DNA of 64,000 nt from Mesobacillus campisalis (GCF_000986785.1 NZ_LAYY01000005.1:168184-232183); one strand, 5' to 3'. Shown: positions 33,669 through 42,385, numbered from the stretch's first letter. Notes: generated by a model not told the origin, from the letters alone. Translations and numbers: made by a program.

Positions 33669-34472
33669 GTGGATAAAACATCATTGTTAGGCATTATACT
33701 TGGGATTGTTGTACTGGTTGGCGGAATGGTTTTAAAAGGGTCGGACCCGGCCGCGCTAATCAATCCAGCCGCCCTTGTCATCATTTTTCTCGGAACAGTG
33801 GCGGCTGTGGCGATTGCTTTTCCGATGAACGAATTGAAGAAGGTACCTGTTTTGTTCAAGGTTATTTTTACCAATTCCAAAATAATGAGCATAAAGGAAC
33901 TGATCCCCATTTTTACGGAATGGGCGAATCTCGCCAGGAAGGAAGGTCTTCTGGCGCTGGAGGATAGTGCCGAGGAAGTGGAGGACCCTTTCCTGCAAAG
34001 AGGATTGAAAATGGTCGTTGACGGCCAGTCGCCCGAGCTGGTCCGCGCGATGCTCGAGGAGGAGATCGCCGCCATGGAGGACCGCCATGAGCTTGGGGCA
34101 AAGATCTTCTCGCAGGCCGGTACCTATGCGCCGACATTGGGTGTTCTTGGCGCCGTGATGGGCCTTGTTTCCGCCCTGGGCCACCTCGAGGATGTCGCCT
34201 TGCTTGGGAAATCGATTTCGGCCGCGTTCATTGCCACGCTGTTCGGGATTTTCTCGGGCTATGTTTTATGGCATCCATTTGCCAATAAACTGAAGCGGAA
34301 GTCACAGGAGGAAGCGAGGATCAAGCAGATTATGGTGGAAGGGCTGATTGCTGTCCAGGAAGGCATTCCATCGCGGTTGGTGGAAGAGAAAATGCTGACC
34401 TACCTTCCGGCAAAGGACCGGGTTCTCGAAGCAGAAGCTGCAAGGGAAGGTGGACGGGTTGAAGCGTACTAA
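33669..34472 (+). CDS. motA: flagellar stator protein MotA (H+ type)
   Basis: 267 aa from GTG 33669 after AAGAGGGAATG. Starts DKTSLLGIILG like B. subtilis MotA. Four membrane helices; the cytoplasmic loop WANLARKEGLLALED and MEDRHELGAKIFSQAGTYAP, then GVLGAVMGLVSAL, are conserved MotA features. Forms the torque-generating stator with MotB. Overlaps motB by 23 nt. Confidence 0.94.
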   Translation: MDKTSLLGIILGIVVLVGGMVLKGSDPAALINPAALVIIFLGTVAAVAIAFPMNELKKVPVLFKVIFTNSKIMSIKELIPIFTEWANLARKEGLLALEDSAEEVEDPFLQRGLKMVVDGQSPELVRAMLEEEIAAMEDRHELGAKIFSQAGTYAPTLGVLGAVMGLVSALGHLEDVALLGKSISAAFIATLFGIFSGYVLWHPFANKLKRKSQEEARIKQIMVEGLIAVQEGIPSRLVEEKMLTYLPAKDRVLEAEAAREGGRVEAY

Positions 34473-35232
34473 GAAGCATGAAGAACATGTCGATGAATCA
34501 TGGCTGATTCCATATGCCGATATTCTGACGCTGCTGCTCGCATTGTTCATCGTCCTATTTGCCGCCAGCGAAGTGGATTCAAAAAAATTCGAAGCGATTG
34601 CCAAGTCGTTCAACTCTGCGATGGAAGGCGGGACAGGCGTCCTTGACTACAATTCGCCCGTGGAACACATCGATGAAACGGGGCAGATACCAAAGCAGGG
34701 AGAAGCCTCAACCGAGCAGAAGCCGGAGCATGAGGAATCGGAAATGACGCTGGAACAGGACCTTAAAGAGCTTGGGGAACTTCAGCAATCGATTGAAGGA
34801 TACATTGAAGAAAAAGGGCTGTCGCCAAGGCTGCAGACCGAAATGACCGCACAGGGTTTACTGGTGACGATTACCGATGAAGTGCTATTTCGCTCGGGGG
34901 ACGGGGATGTGACAAATGAGGCCAGGAAGCTGGCCGTGGAAATGTCCCATCTGCTCGTATCGGACCCGCCAAGGCAGATTGTGATTGAAGGGCACACGGA
35001 TAACCGTCCAATCCGGACGGCGAAATACCCGTCGAACTGGGAGCTTAGCTCCGCCAGGGCGATCAATTTTATGAAAATCCTGATTGAAAATCCGAAACTG
35101 GATCCGAGGAAATTCAGTGCAACAGGGTATGGTGAATACCAGCCGGTCGATACGAACGACACACTGGAGGGCAGGGCGAAAAACCGCCGGGTGGAAGTGC
35201 TGATTTTACCGTATCAACAACAAAATGAATAG
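34450..35232 (+). CDS. motB: flagellar stator protein MotB
   Basis: 260 aa from GTG 34450 (TTG 34459 behind AAGGTGG is an alternative). Short basic N-terminus, one membrane helix containing the proton-carrying Asp (PYADILTLLL, D24), a plug/linker, and an OmpA-like peptidoglycan-binding domain with IEGHTDNRPI and GYGEYQPV plus NRRVEVLILP. Close to B. subtilis MotB (HVDESWL, GTGVLDY), so a proton-driven motor is likely. Confidence 0.94.
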   Translation: MDGLKRTKKHEEHVDESWLIPYADILTLLLALFIVLFAASEVDSKKFEAIAKSFNSAMEGGTGVLDYNSPVEHIDETGQIPKQGEASTEQKPEHEESEMTLEQDLKELGELQQSIEGYIEEKGLSPRLQTEMTAQGLLVTITDEVLFRSGDGDVTNEARKLAVEMSHLLVSDPPRQIVIEGHTDNRPIRTAKYPSNWELSSARAINFMKILIENPKLDPRKFSATGYGEYQPVDTNDTLEGRAKNRRVEVLILPYQQQNE

Positions 35233-35245
35233 ACAGAGGTGGCCT

Positions 35246-35665
35246 ATGGGGAAATTGAACATCTTTCTTGCCATTACCGCAGTAGTGGTTATTGGCATGG
35301 GATCGGTCTTCTTTTTAGGGAAAGACGCATTTGGATTTGGAAGTGAAAAAAAGCCGTCAGTGGAAGACATTGTTGAGTTGAGCGTCGATACCGATGTTAT
35401 CACCACGAACCTGGCCTCCAATAACTTTGCTGTTGTCCAGTTTAATATTTTGCTGGACAGCAAGGAAGCAAAGGCTGAGCTGGATATGAGAAAGCCTGAA
35501 GTGAGGGCGGCGGTGATTGCCATCCTTGCCGGTTTTACTAAAGACCAGCTGACAGGAAGGGAAGGGATCGCCAACCTGGAAGAGGAGCTGTACGCAAAGC
35601 TGGAGGCAATGGTCGAGTCGGGACGGGTTGAAAGAGTTTTAGTGACAGAATTCAAGGTGCAATAA
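35246..35665 (+). CDS. fliL: flagellar basal-body protein FliL
   Basis: 139 aa from ATG 35246 after AGAGGTGG. One N-terminal membrane helix (IFLAITAVVVIGMGSVFFLG) and a ~100-residue periplasmic-type domain with the FliL pattern VELSVDTDVITTNLASNNFA, and RVLVTEFKVQ at the end. FliL rings the stator and supports torque. In B. subtilis fliL sits between flbD and fliM in fla/che; that place is empty here and fliL is instead joined to motAB, its functional partner. Confidence 0.8.
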   Translation: MGKLNIFLAITAVVVIGMGSVFFLGKDAFGFGSEKKPSVEDIVELSVDTDVITTNLASNNFAVVQFNILLDSKEAKAELDMRKPEVRAAVIAILAGFTKDQLTGREGIANLEEELYAKLEAMVESGRVERVLVTEFKVQ

Positions 35666-35678
35666 CGTAAAATGGGCT

Positions 35679-35705
35679 TAATATTTTACAGGTATTTGCC
35701 GATAT
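35679..35705 (+). promoter_or_regulatory. sigma-D promoter of the yvyF-flgM operon
   Basis: TAAT (35679-35682), 15-bp spacer, GCCGATAT (35698-35705), 24 bp before yvyF. One mismatch in each box relative to consensus. Confidence 0.8.
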
Positions 35706-35729
35706 ATATAGAAACCGGGTGGTTTTAAC

Positions 35730-36152
35730 ATGCAGTCAGCCCAATTGGATAATTGCCTATACTGCGGAAGGTTATATATAAAAGAACATTCAGATTGCTG
35801 CCTGGATTGCTTCAAGGAAATGGAGCAGCAATTGCTCCGGGTAACAGACTTTTTAGCAAAAGATAAAAATGGTGATGTTACCGTTGAAATGATCAGCGAG
35901 AGTACGGATGTTTCCGTAAAACGAATTGCTGGTTTCATCCGTGACGGCCGCATTTACGCCGAGGATTTTCCTAATCTTGGATATCCGTGCGCCTATTGTG
36001 GTACATTGATTAAAAAGCAAATTCTTTGTCATAGCTGTTTTGAAGGTTTATCGCTTGAAATCGAGCATTCCATCCGAAAAGATGGAGTGGGCGTGAACCG
36101 GCAGACAGCCTATCGAGAGTCGCAATATTGGCGGTTAAAACAAGAAAAATAA
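35730..36152 (+). CDS. yvyF: flagellar operon protein YvyF (zinc-ribbon-like)
   Basis: 140 aa. Two Cys-rich clusters, CLYCGRLY plus CCLDCF near the N-terminus and CAYCG plus CHSCF near residue 90-105, look like zinc-binding pairs flanking a helical segment with MISESTDVSVKRIAGFIRDGRI. This is the YvyF family that precedes flgM in Bacillus; its molecular role is unsettled. Confidence 0.88.
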   Translation: MQSAQLDNCLYCGRLYIKEHSDCCLDCFKEMEQQLLRVTDFLAKDKNGDVTVEMISESTDVSVKRIAGFIRDGRIYAEDFPNLGYPCAYCGTLIKKQILCHSCFEGLSLEIEHSIRKDGVGVNRQTAYRESQYWRLKQEK

Positions 36153-36176
36153 CAGCGTCCGCATGGTGGTGAGAGA

Positions 36177-36446
36177 ATGAATATCGATAAATCGTCAGGC
36201 CCATTCTATATTCAGCCGTATCAAAAACAAACTCAAGTCTCGAAAGTGGAAAAAACAAAGCCAGTGCAAAACGAGGACCAGCTTCAAATTTCACAGCAGG
36301 CGAAAGAGATGTTTGAAAAGAAGGGTGCAGACCCGGCCAGACAGGAAAAAATCAAGGCATTGAAAGCCCAGATCCAGTCCGGGGAATATCAAGTCAGCCC
36401 GGAGCAAGTTGCGAATAAGGTCTATAAATTCTGGTTTGACAAATAG
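36177..36446 (+). CDS. flgM: anti-sigma-D factor FlgM
   Basis: 89 aa, polar and probably disordered at the N-terminus; C-terminal part LQISQQAKEMFEKK and KIKALKAQIQSGEYQV is the conserved SigD-binding region, ending VANKVYKFWFDK. FlgM holds SigD inactive until the hook-basal body is complete. It lies in a SigD-driven operon, giving the usual negative feedback. Confidence 0.93.
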   Translation: MNIDKSSGPFYIQPYQKQTQVSKVEKTKPVQNEDQLQISQQAKEMFEKKGADPARQEKIKALKAQIQSGEYQVSPEQVANKVYKFWFDK

Positions 36447-36468
36447 AGGATAAACAGGGGGAAGCCGG

Positions 36469-36954
36469 GTGGTTGAGTTCATCATTCAGTCTCTTGAAAA
36501 AATGATTATCACACAAAAACAGCTTATCAGCCTATCGGAACGGAAAAAAATGGCTTTGATTCAGCGGGATATGTCTGAACTGAATGTTATTGTCGGGGAA
36601 GAAGCCAGGCTGGTCAACCTATTCGGCGAATTGGAAAACCAGCGGCTTGAGCAGGCGGAACAGCTTTTGCAGGCACATCCGTCCCTAACCTTCGGCCAAT
36701 TGGCACATGCCGTTCCTGACGAGTCTGGCGGAAAAAAGCTGCGGTCCCGCATCGATACATTAAAGGAGCTTATGGTCGAGCTGCAGGAAAAGAACAAGGT
36801 GAATGAGCTGTTGCTTAAAGATTCCTTGAATTTTGTCCAGCATATGATTGACCAGGTGGCCTATTCCGGACAGCGCCATTTCAATTATCAATCCCCGCTG
36901 AGTCCGCAAAAAACACAGGCGGGAAGCCGCGCTTTTTTTGACACGAAGGCATGA
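36469..36954 (+). CDS. flgN: FlgN-like chaperone for hook-filament junction proteins
   Basis: 161 aa from GTG 36469 after CAGGGGGAAG. Long helical coiled coil with the conserved C-terminal LLKDSLNFVQHMIDQV segment of FlgN proteins. FlgN keeps FlgK and FlgL export-competent; both genes follow directly. Confidence 0.85.
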   Translation: MVEFIIQSLEKMIITQKQLISLSERKKMALIQRDMSELNVIVGEEARLVNLFGELENQRLEQAEQLLQAHPSLTFGQLAHAVPDESGGKKLRSRIDTLKELMVELQEKNKVNELLLKDSLNFVQHMIDQVAYSGQRHFNYQSPLSPQKTQAGSRAFFDTKA

Positions 36955-37004
36955 GGCCCATTGTAAATAGATAGCTTGATAGAGCGAAAAAGGAAGGGAA
37001 AAAC

Positions 37005-38489
37005 ATGGTTTCAACTTTTCATAGTTTAGAACTTGGAAAGCGCGGTTTATATGCCGGGCAGGCAGGGGTCACGACATCCGGCCACAATATGGCCAACGCC
37101 AATACAAAAGGCTATTCACGCCAGCAGGTGAATGTAACCGCGTCTCCTTCGCTCGATGTTTGGACAAGCGGCCAAGTGAACCCGGGCCAGCTTGGCTCCG
37201 GGGTGTCGCTGGATTCCATTACGCGTGTGCGGGACAGCTTTTTGGACAGGCAGTACCGGGAGCAATCGGCAGCGTTTGGAGAATGGTCCGTTCAGCAGGA
37301 TGCCTTGGCCAAGCTCGAAACCATGGTGAACGAACCGAGTGAAACAGGACTGCGGGCCGCCATGGACCAGTTCTGGGGAGCGTGGGAGGATTTGGCCAAT
37401 GAGCCCGACAGTCTGTCCGCACGCGCCGTCATCAAGGAAAGTGCACAGTCCCTCGTCGGGACGGCCCAGCATATGGACCGTTCCATGGGTCAGCTTAAAA
37501 ATGATTTACAACAGCAAATAAATGCAAAAATTAATGACGCCAACGGTTATCTGGAGCTGATCGCCGACCTGAACCAAAGCATTAGGCGCACCGGCGTACA
37601 GGCGAACGATTTGCTCGACAAGCGCGATGTCTATGTAGAGGAGCTTTCGAAGCTTGTATCCATCAATGTTGTTGAGCGGGACGGGATGTACAGCATCAAA
37701 TTAGCCTCTGATGGAACCTCCCTGGTGGAAGGGACGAACATTGGAACACTGCTTGATTCCCGGAGCAAACTGAGCAGCGGCAGCATCCTGGGCACATTCA
37801 AATCGATTGAAACCGTCGATTCCTACCAGCAAAAGCTGAACGATATGGTAAAGGGCCTTGTTTTTGGGGATATACAAGTGGAAATTCCCGGTGGCAGTGA
37901 TTTGGCAGACGGGACAGTGGTTCCGGAAAGACAGACGATGCAGGTAACGGTAAAGGGCATCAATGGATTGCAGCAATTGGGCTGGTCCATGAGGGAGGAT
38001 GCTAACGGGAATGTGCAGCCCGGAGCTCCGCTGTTTGTGGGAGATGAGGCCAATTTTACAATCTCGTCACTGGAAGTAAATCCGGCGATTGTCGCGGATA
38101 TTCGGCTTATCGCTTCTTCACTGCGGTCCGAAGTGGTTAATGGCCAGCAAAAGGCCGTCACCGGAAATCGGCAGCTCGCCCAGCTGATGGGCGGCCTGAG
38201 GAACCACGATTTGAGTGTTAACGGCGAGTCCGGCAGCATCCATCAGTTTTATCAATCCATGGTCAGCGGGCTGGGGGCCGAGAGCCAGAGAGCAAGCCGG
38301 TTTGCTGCGAATCAGGAAGCTGCCCTGATGGCGACAGAAAACAGGCGCCAGTCTGTCACTGGAGTTTCCCTTGATGAGGAGATGGCCAACTTAATTAAGT
38401 ACCAGCACGCTTATAATGCAGCTGCAAGAGTGGTCACGACAACAGACCAAATGCTTGATACGATCATTAATCGGATGGCAGCCCGTTAA
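37005..38489 (+). CDS. flgK: hook-filament junction protein FlgK (HAP1)
   Basis: 494 aa, ATG 37005 after GGAAGGG. Conserved rod/hook-family N-terminus GLYAGQAGVTTSGHNMANAN followed by TKGYSRQ, and C-terminus VSLDEEMANLIKYQHAYNAAAR. Forms the junction between hook and filament. Confidence 0.96.
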   Translation: MVSTFHSLELGKRGLYAGQAGVTTSGHNMANANTKGYSRQQVNVTASPSLDVWTSGQVNPGQLGSGVSLDSITRVRDSFLDRQYREQSAAFGEWSVQQDALAKLETMVNEPSETGLRAAMDQFWGAWEDLANEPDSLSARAVIKESAQSLVGTAQHMDRSMGQLKNDLQQQINAKINDANGYLELIADLNQSIRRTGVQANDLLDKRDVYVEELSKLVSINVVERDGMYSIKLASDGTSLVEGTNIGTLLDSRSKLSSGSILGTFKSIETVDSYQQKLNDMVKGLVFGDIQVEIPGGSDLADGTVVPERQTMQVTVKGINGLQQLGWSMREDANGNVQPGAPLFVGDEANFTISSLEVNPAIVADIRLIASSLRSEVVNGQQKAVTGNRQLAQLMGGLRNHDLSVNGESGSIHQFYQSMVSGLGAESQRASRFAANQEAALMATENRRQSVTGVSLDEEMANLIKYQHAYNAAARVVTTTDQMLDTIINRMAAR

Positions 38490-38513
38490 GTTGCTGACTG
38501 GAGGTAAACCACA

Positions 38514-39395
38514 ATGAGAATCACACAGCAAATGCTGCATCAAAGCTCAGTCCGCCATATGAATCAAAATTTAAGCCGGTTTGAAAAGATCGGCCAACAG
38601 GTATCCACCGGGAAGCTTCTTTCCTCCCCATCTGATGATCCAATCGGGGCAGGCAAGTCGATGAATCTTAAAAGCGCGATTGCGGCGAATCAGCAGTTTA
38701 CGAGAAATATTGACACAGCTTCCATGTGGCTGGAGGAAACCGACCATGCTTTGAACCAAACGGTGAATGTTCTTCACAGGGTACGGGAACTGGCCGTCCA
38801 GGGTGGCAATGATGCGCTGTCCGGGCAGGACCGGGCCACTATTGCCGCAGAAGTCGAGCAGCTGGCAGGGCAGATTCGCGAAATCGCGAATACGAAGGTG
38901 AATGGAAAGTATGTGTTCAATGGGCAAAAAACGAATCAGCCGCCCTATCCTGAAGCTGATTCCTATAAGACAAATTCCTTTGATACCGGGGCGGTGGCCT
39001 TTTCGGTGGCAGATGGTGTCGTCATCAAGGCCAATGTGACGGCGGATGTGCTGTTTGGCAGTGCAGAGGATGATGCTAACCTGTTCCAATCCTTGGAAGA
39101 GCTTGCTGGGGCCCTCCGGGACGGCGGTGCCATCCCGCTTGGGAAACTGGATAAAGGGATGGACCGGCTCCTGACTGCCTGGGCGGAAACCGGCGCGGTG
39201 AAGGGGCGGGTGGAAGCTGTTGAAAACCGCCTGAAGGACAGCCATTTTCAATTGCAGTCGATGCTTTCCAAATTGGAGGATGTCGATTTTGCCGAGGCGA
39301 TCACCAAGCTGAAAAGTGAAGAAGCTGTCTACCAGGCAAGTCTCGCGGTCACATCCAAAATGATTCAGTCCACACTGGTGGATTATCTGAGATAA
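38514..39395 (+). CDS. flgL: hook-filament junction protein FlgL (HAP3)
   Basis: 293 aa, ATG 38514 after GGAGGTAAACC. Flagellin-like N-terminus RITQQMLHQSSVRHMNQNL with KLLSSPSDDPIGAGKSM, and C-terminus EAVYQASLAVTSKMIQSTLVDYL. Last gene of the yvyF operon, followed by a strong terminator. Confidence 0.96.
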   Translation: MRITQQMLHQSSVRHMNQNLSRFEKIGQQVSTGKLLSSPSDDPIGAGKSMNLKSAIAANQQFTRNIDTASMWLEETDHALNQTVNVLHRVRELAVQGGNDALSGQDRATIAAEVEQLAGQIREIANTKVNGKYVFNGQKTNQPPYPEADSYKTNSFDTGAVAFSVADGVVIKANVTADVLFGSAEDDANLFQSLEELAGALRDGGAIPLGKLDKGMDRLLTAWAETGAVKGRVEAVENRLKDSHFQLQSMLSKLEDVDFAEAITKLKSEEAVYQASLAVTSKMIQSTLVDYLR

Positions 39396-39403
39396 ATAGA
39401 AAA

Positions 39404-39442
39404 GATGGGCACTTCCCTTTTTACGGGAAGTGCTCTTTTTTC
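39404..39442 (+). terminator. intrinsic terminator after flgL
   Basis: GCACTTCCC (39409-39417), loop, GGGAAGTGC (39425-39433), then a T-rich tract. Confidence 0.88.
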
Positions 39443-39465
39443 TGGGGAAACTCCTCGAATCAAAA

Positions 39466-39625
39466 GTGCCTGACCCCTATAGAATGGGGTCAGGCACCGT
39501 TTAGTATGTTAACACTTTACTGTGATGGGGGTCAGGCACCGTTCAGTACGTTAATCCTTTACTGTGATGGGGGTCAGGCACCGTTCAGTACGTTAATCCT
39601 TTACAGTAGTGGGGGTCAGGCACCT
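39466..39625. repeat. 42-bp tandem repeat with GGGGTCAGGCACC core
   Basis: GGGGTCAGGCACC recurs at 39486, 39528, 39570 and 39612, each exactly 42 bp apart, with intervening (T)TAGTA-GTTAA-CTTTAC-GTGATG sequence. The array opens with a perfect 12-bp hairpin, GTGCCTGACCCC (39466-39477) against GGGGTCAGGCAC (39486-39497). Three TTTAATGCT(A/G)(G/A)TAC units follow at 39633-39690 with 19-22 bp spacing. The rest of 39396-39862 holds no recognisable gene. Confidence 0.85.
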
Positions 39626-39862
39626 ATACGATTTAATGCTAGTACTCGGTTTAAATGCTGATACCTGGTCGTTTTAATGCTAGTACTCGCATTATCTAAT
39701 ACCACTGCAGGTAAATTAAGATTAAAAAAGCCGCAAAATACCAAGAGTTATTAGCAAATTCCTCATTAAAGGTAGGCAAACCTCGCTCGATTCCTCTAAA
39801 TGTTCTTTTTACCACGCACTTATCTATTTCCTAAACCATAAAAAGCCGCCCGACCCTTAATT

Positions 39863-40705
39863 TTACCCCCTGATTGTATTTACAAGTCCCATCATGTCAT
39901 CACCAAAGGAAATGGCCCGCCCCTGGGACTGGATTAACCGCTGTGTGGCGACCAGCTCGGTCATTTCTTCCGCCATGTCCACATTTGAAGCTTCCAGTGC
40001 GCCTTGCTTCACTGTAATCGACCCGTCATTTCCTTGTGCCAGGTTGATCACTTGCAGAGTTCCGCTGGCGATCTGTTCTGCCTCATTCCCGGGAAGTTGA
40101 AACAGGTTGCTCCCTGCCTTTTCCAGGAGACCTGGCCGGTTCACTTTGGCAACACTGAATTGGAATTCGGCCGCAGGTTTGGCTGGGTCCTTAAAGGTCA
40201 CCTGAATCGTTCCGTTCGCATCCGCCTTGATCGTGTCATAGTCTCCGTCAAAGATAATCGGCTGATTATTGCTGCCAAGCACCGAATCCCCTGATGAAGT
40301 GGTCAGGCGAACCTGGTCCGAATTCAGGACTGGCTGCAATTGAAAGGAGCCGGCCCTTGTATATCGAACACCACCTCCAGCATCCACCCGGAAAAAGCCG
40401 GAACTCCCCTCAATCATAAAATCAAGAGGCCGGTCCGTTGCCAGGCCGGAGCCCTGTTCGGACCGGAGAATGGTTTGCGCCATTTTTGCTCCTGAGCCGA
40501 CACGGAGTCCAAGCGGCGTATTCCGGCCGAGTTCGTGCTGCGGACCCGCCTGTCTTTCAATGGAGTGGACAAGGGTGTCGGAAAAGCTGGCTTCCCTGCG
40601 TTTGTAGCCGGTGGTATTGACATTGGAAATATTATTGGCAATGGTATCGATCTTTTTTTGCAGCTCGCGCATTGTGGTCGCTGCCGAATGGAATTGAATG
40701 CTCAT
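39863..40705 (-). CDS. flhP: flagellar hook-basal body protein FlhP
   Basis: 280 aa from ATG 40705 after GAGGAGGCAC; the ORF extends upstream to 40768 without a ribosome-binding site. FlgG/rod-protein family: N-terminal MRELQKKIDTIANNISNVNT then GYKRREASFSDTL, and C-terminal SNVDMAEEMTELVATQRLIQ. In B. subtilis FlhO and FlhP are distal-rod/hook-basal-body proteins encoded together. The operon converges on the flgL terminator. Confidence 0.92.
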   Translation of the reverse strand: MSIQFHSAATTMRELQKKIDTIANNISNVNTTGYKRREASFSDTLVHSIERQAGPQHELGRNTPLGLRVGSGAKMAQTILRSEQGSGLATDRPLDFMIEGSSGFFRVDAGGGVRYTRAGSFQLQPVLNSDQVRLTTSSGDSVLGSNNQPIIFDGDYDTIKADANGTIQVTFKDPAKPAAEFQFSVAKVNRPGLLEKAGSNLFQLPGNEAEQIASGTLQVINLAQGNDGSITVKQGALEASNVDMAEEMTELVATQRLIQSQGRAISFGDDMMGLVNTIRG

Positions 40706-40721
40706 TTTAATGTGCCTCCTC

Positions 40722-41570
40722 TTAAACCCGGCCAATTTCGTTAACCGTTTTTTCCATGCTGCGGTCATAAGCCTGAATTACCTTTTGGTTCGACTCGAAT
40801 CCGCGGTACGTGGTGATCATTTCCGTCATCGTCTGGGTGATATCGACGTTTGACTGTTCAATAAATCCCTGCTTCACCCAATTGCCGGCATTATTTAGGA
40901 ACTCCACGTCCTCAGCTGCCTGCGGTCCGTCTTCCGGATTGCCGGCCCATCGCAAAAGTCCATGCCCTTCCTTTACCATTTGCTCCGGTTGCTCTGTATA
41001 TCCAATCCACAGCCGGCCATTGCCCTGCCCGTCCGATGACAGTTCGCCGTCTGCTGATACAGTAAATTCATTTGATTGAACCTGAATGGGCTGCAGGTTT
41101 TGATCCAAGACAGGATGCCCTTCGCTTGTTGTCAGCAAGCCGTCCTCGCTCATGGCAAACTGCCCGTTCCTGGTATAGCGGATTTGGTTGTCATCCAATG
41201 CGACGGCAAACAACAGTGTACCTTTTTCCTGTGTCTCCGGATTGACCGGCAGGGATTCATCCAGAAGAGCGAGGTCTGTTGTATTTCCCGTTTGCTTTAA
41301 CGGACCTGGGATAAAAGAAGGAGTTCCTTCCTGGACATAGACGCCCGTATGAAGGGTGCCGATGTATGGGTGCCCCGGGAGAGCGGCCGCCCCATTGCCT
41401 GAAGAGCCTCCGTTTGCAGCCCGAAGCAGCTGTGCCGGAAAGGCGCGCAAAGCTGTCTGGTCCTGTTTAAAGCCTGGTGTGCTGGCATTTTCCAGGTTAT
41501 TGGTTAATATCTGCTGCTTTCGGTTATGGGCCATCATGCCGGATGTGGCGGTATACAGACCTCGAAACAT
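40722..41570 (-). CDS. flhO: flagellar hook-basal body protein FlhO
   Basis: 282 aa from ATG 41570 after AAGGAGAG. N-terminal FRGLYTATSGMMAHNRKQQI then LTNNLENASTPGFKQDQ, and C-terminal SNVDITQTMTEMITTYRGFE identify a rod/hook protein. First gene of flhO-flhP, divergent from flgB, with its own sigma-D promoter. Confidence 0.92.
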   Translation of the reverse strand: MFRGLYTATSGMMAHNRKQQILTNNLENASTPGFKQDQTALRAFPAQLLRAANGGSSGNGAAALPGHPYIGTLHTGVYVQEGTPSFIPGPLKQTGNTTDLALLDESLPVNPETQEKGTLLFAVALDDNQIRYTRNGQFAMSEDGLLTTSEGHPVLDQNLQPIQVQSNEFTVSADGELSSDGQGNGRLWIGYTEQPEQMVKEGHGLLRWAGNPEDGPQAAEDVEFLNNAGNWVKQGFIEQSNVDITQTMTEMITTYRGFESNQKVIQAYDRSMEKTVNEIGRV

Positions 41571-41606
41571 TTCATTTCTCTCCTTCGACAAAATCTTCTA
41601 TCGTTT

Positions 41607-41633
41607 CTATCGGCAAGTTTTAAAATTTGTTTA
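41607..41633 (-). promoter_or_regulatory. sigma-D promoter of flhO-flhP
   Basis: Minus strand TAAA (41633-41630), 15-bp spacer, GCCGATAG (41614-41607), 36 bp before flhO. Confidence 0.88.
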
Positions 41634-41782
41634 ATGGAAAAAAATGGGCTCATTGGAAATATATTTGATATTTAATAGGTAATTACACCTGTTACATTTT
41701 GATTAAAAAAAGTTTACAATTCTATTTGTCAATGATAACCTTGATTTAGTAATATTGTCGAATTATGGCGAAAATGTCGAAT

Positions 41783-41811
41783 TTGACTAGTTCATAACCA
41801 AATAGTTTATC
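41783..41811 (+). promoter_or_regulatory. tentative sigma-A promoter of the flgB operon
   Basis: TTGACT (41783-41788), 17-bp spacer, TTTATC (41806-41811) just before the riboswitch. The -10 box is poor; another pair may be used (for example TTTACA near 41711). Confidence 0.3.
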
Positions 41812-41949
41812 GTCACGATAATGGCAAACTCATTCGAAAGATGAGGACGCAAAGCCACGGGCCTTCATTCACATGAATATGGCAGCCGGGTTGCCGAAAG
41901 ATGGTAGGATGATTCTGTCAATCCACCCTTTTTCGGGGTGGATTTTTTT
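41808..41949 (+). promoter_or_regulatory. cyclic di-GMP-I (GEMM) riboswitch with terminator
   Basis: The aptamer (about 41808-41905) shows the GEMM-I order: ATGGCAAACTCATTCGAAAG, then ATGAGGACGCAAAGCC, a variable hairpin (TTCATTCACATGAA) and GGCAGCCGGGTTGCCGAAAG. The GNRA tetraloop GAAA of P2 and its receptor-like partner are in place. The terminator AATCCACCC (41920-41928)/GGGTGGATT (41936-41944) with a T-tract follows. It precedes flgB, so c-di-GMP should switch the whole operon at transcription elongation, probably off as with the Clostridioides difficile flgB switch. Confidence 0.93.
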
Positions 41950-41978
41950 AATGGAAAAATAAAAAAGGAGTCAAATGG

Positions 41979-42380
41979 ATGAACCTGTTTCCCCAATCGT
42001 TTCAAGTACTGGAGAGATCTTTGTCAGCCGCTGCATTACAGCAGAAAGTCACCGCTTCCAATATCGCCAATGTGGATACCCCAGATTACAAGAGTAAAAG
42101 GGTCGACTTCCAGGAGGTATTGAACGATGCCATCAGCCATCGGGCGATTCACAGTTATAAAACGAATTCCAGGCATTTACCTTTCAACAGTGAAGTTTCA
42201 TCTTTCAACCCTGCCATAAAAACAAATTATGGAACCAAATTCAAATCGAATGGCAATAACGTGGATATGGACTACGAAATGGCCGAGCTGGCGAAAAACC
42301 AGTTATGGTATAACGCGCTGACCGATCGGGTGAATGGCCATTTCAACAATCTGCGTATGGTCATCAATGAAGGGAGGTAA
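41979..42380 (+). CDS. flgB: flagellar proximal rod protein FlgB
   Basis: 133 aa, ATG 41979 after AAAAGGAGT. VTASNIANVDTPDYKSKRVDF is the family signature (split as SNIANVDTPDYKSK) and GNNVDMDYEMAELAKNQLWY the C-terminal one. First gene of the riboswitch-controlled flagellar operon. Confidence 0.96.
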   Translation: MNLFPQSFQVLERSLSAAALQQKVTASNIANVDTPDYKSKRVDFQEVLNDAISHRAIHSYKTNSRHLPFNSEVSSFNPAIKTNYGTKFKSNGNNVDMDYEMAELAKNQLWYNALTDRVNGHFNNLRMVINEGR

Positions 42381-42385
42381 AGGAT

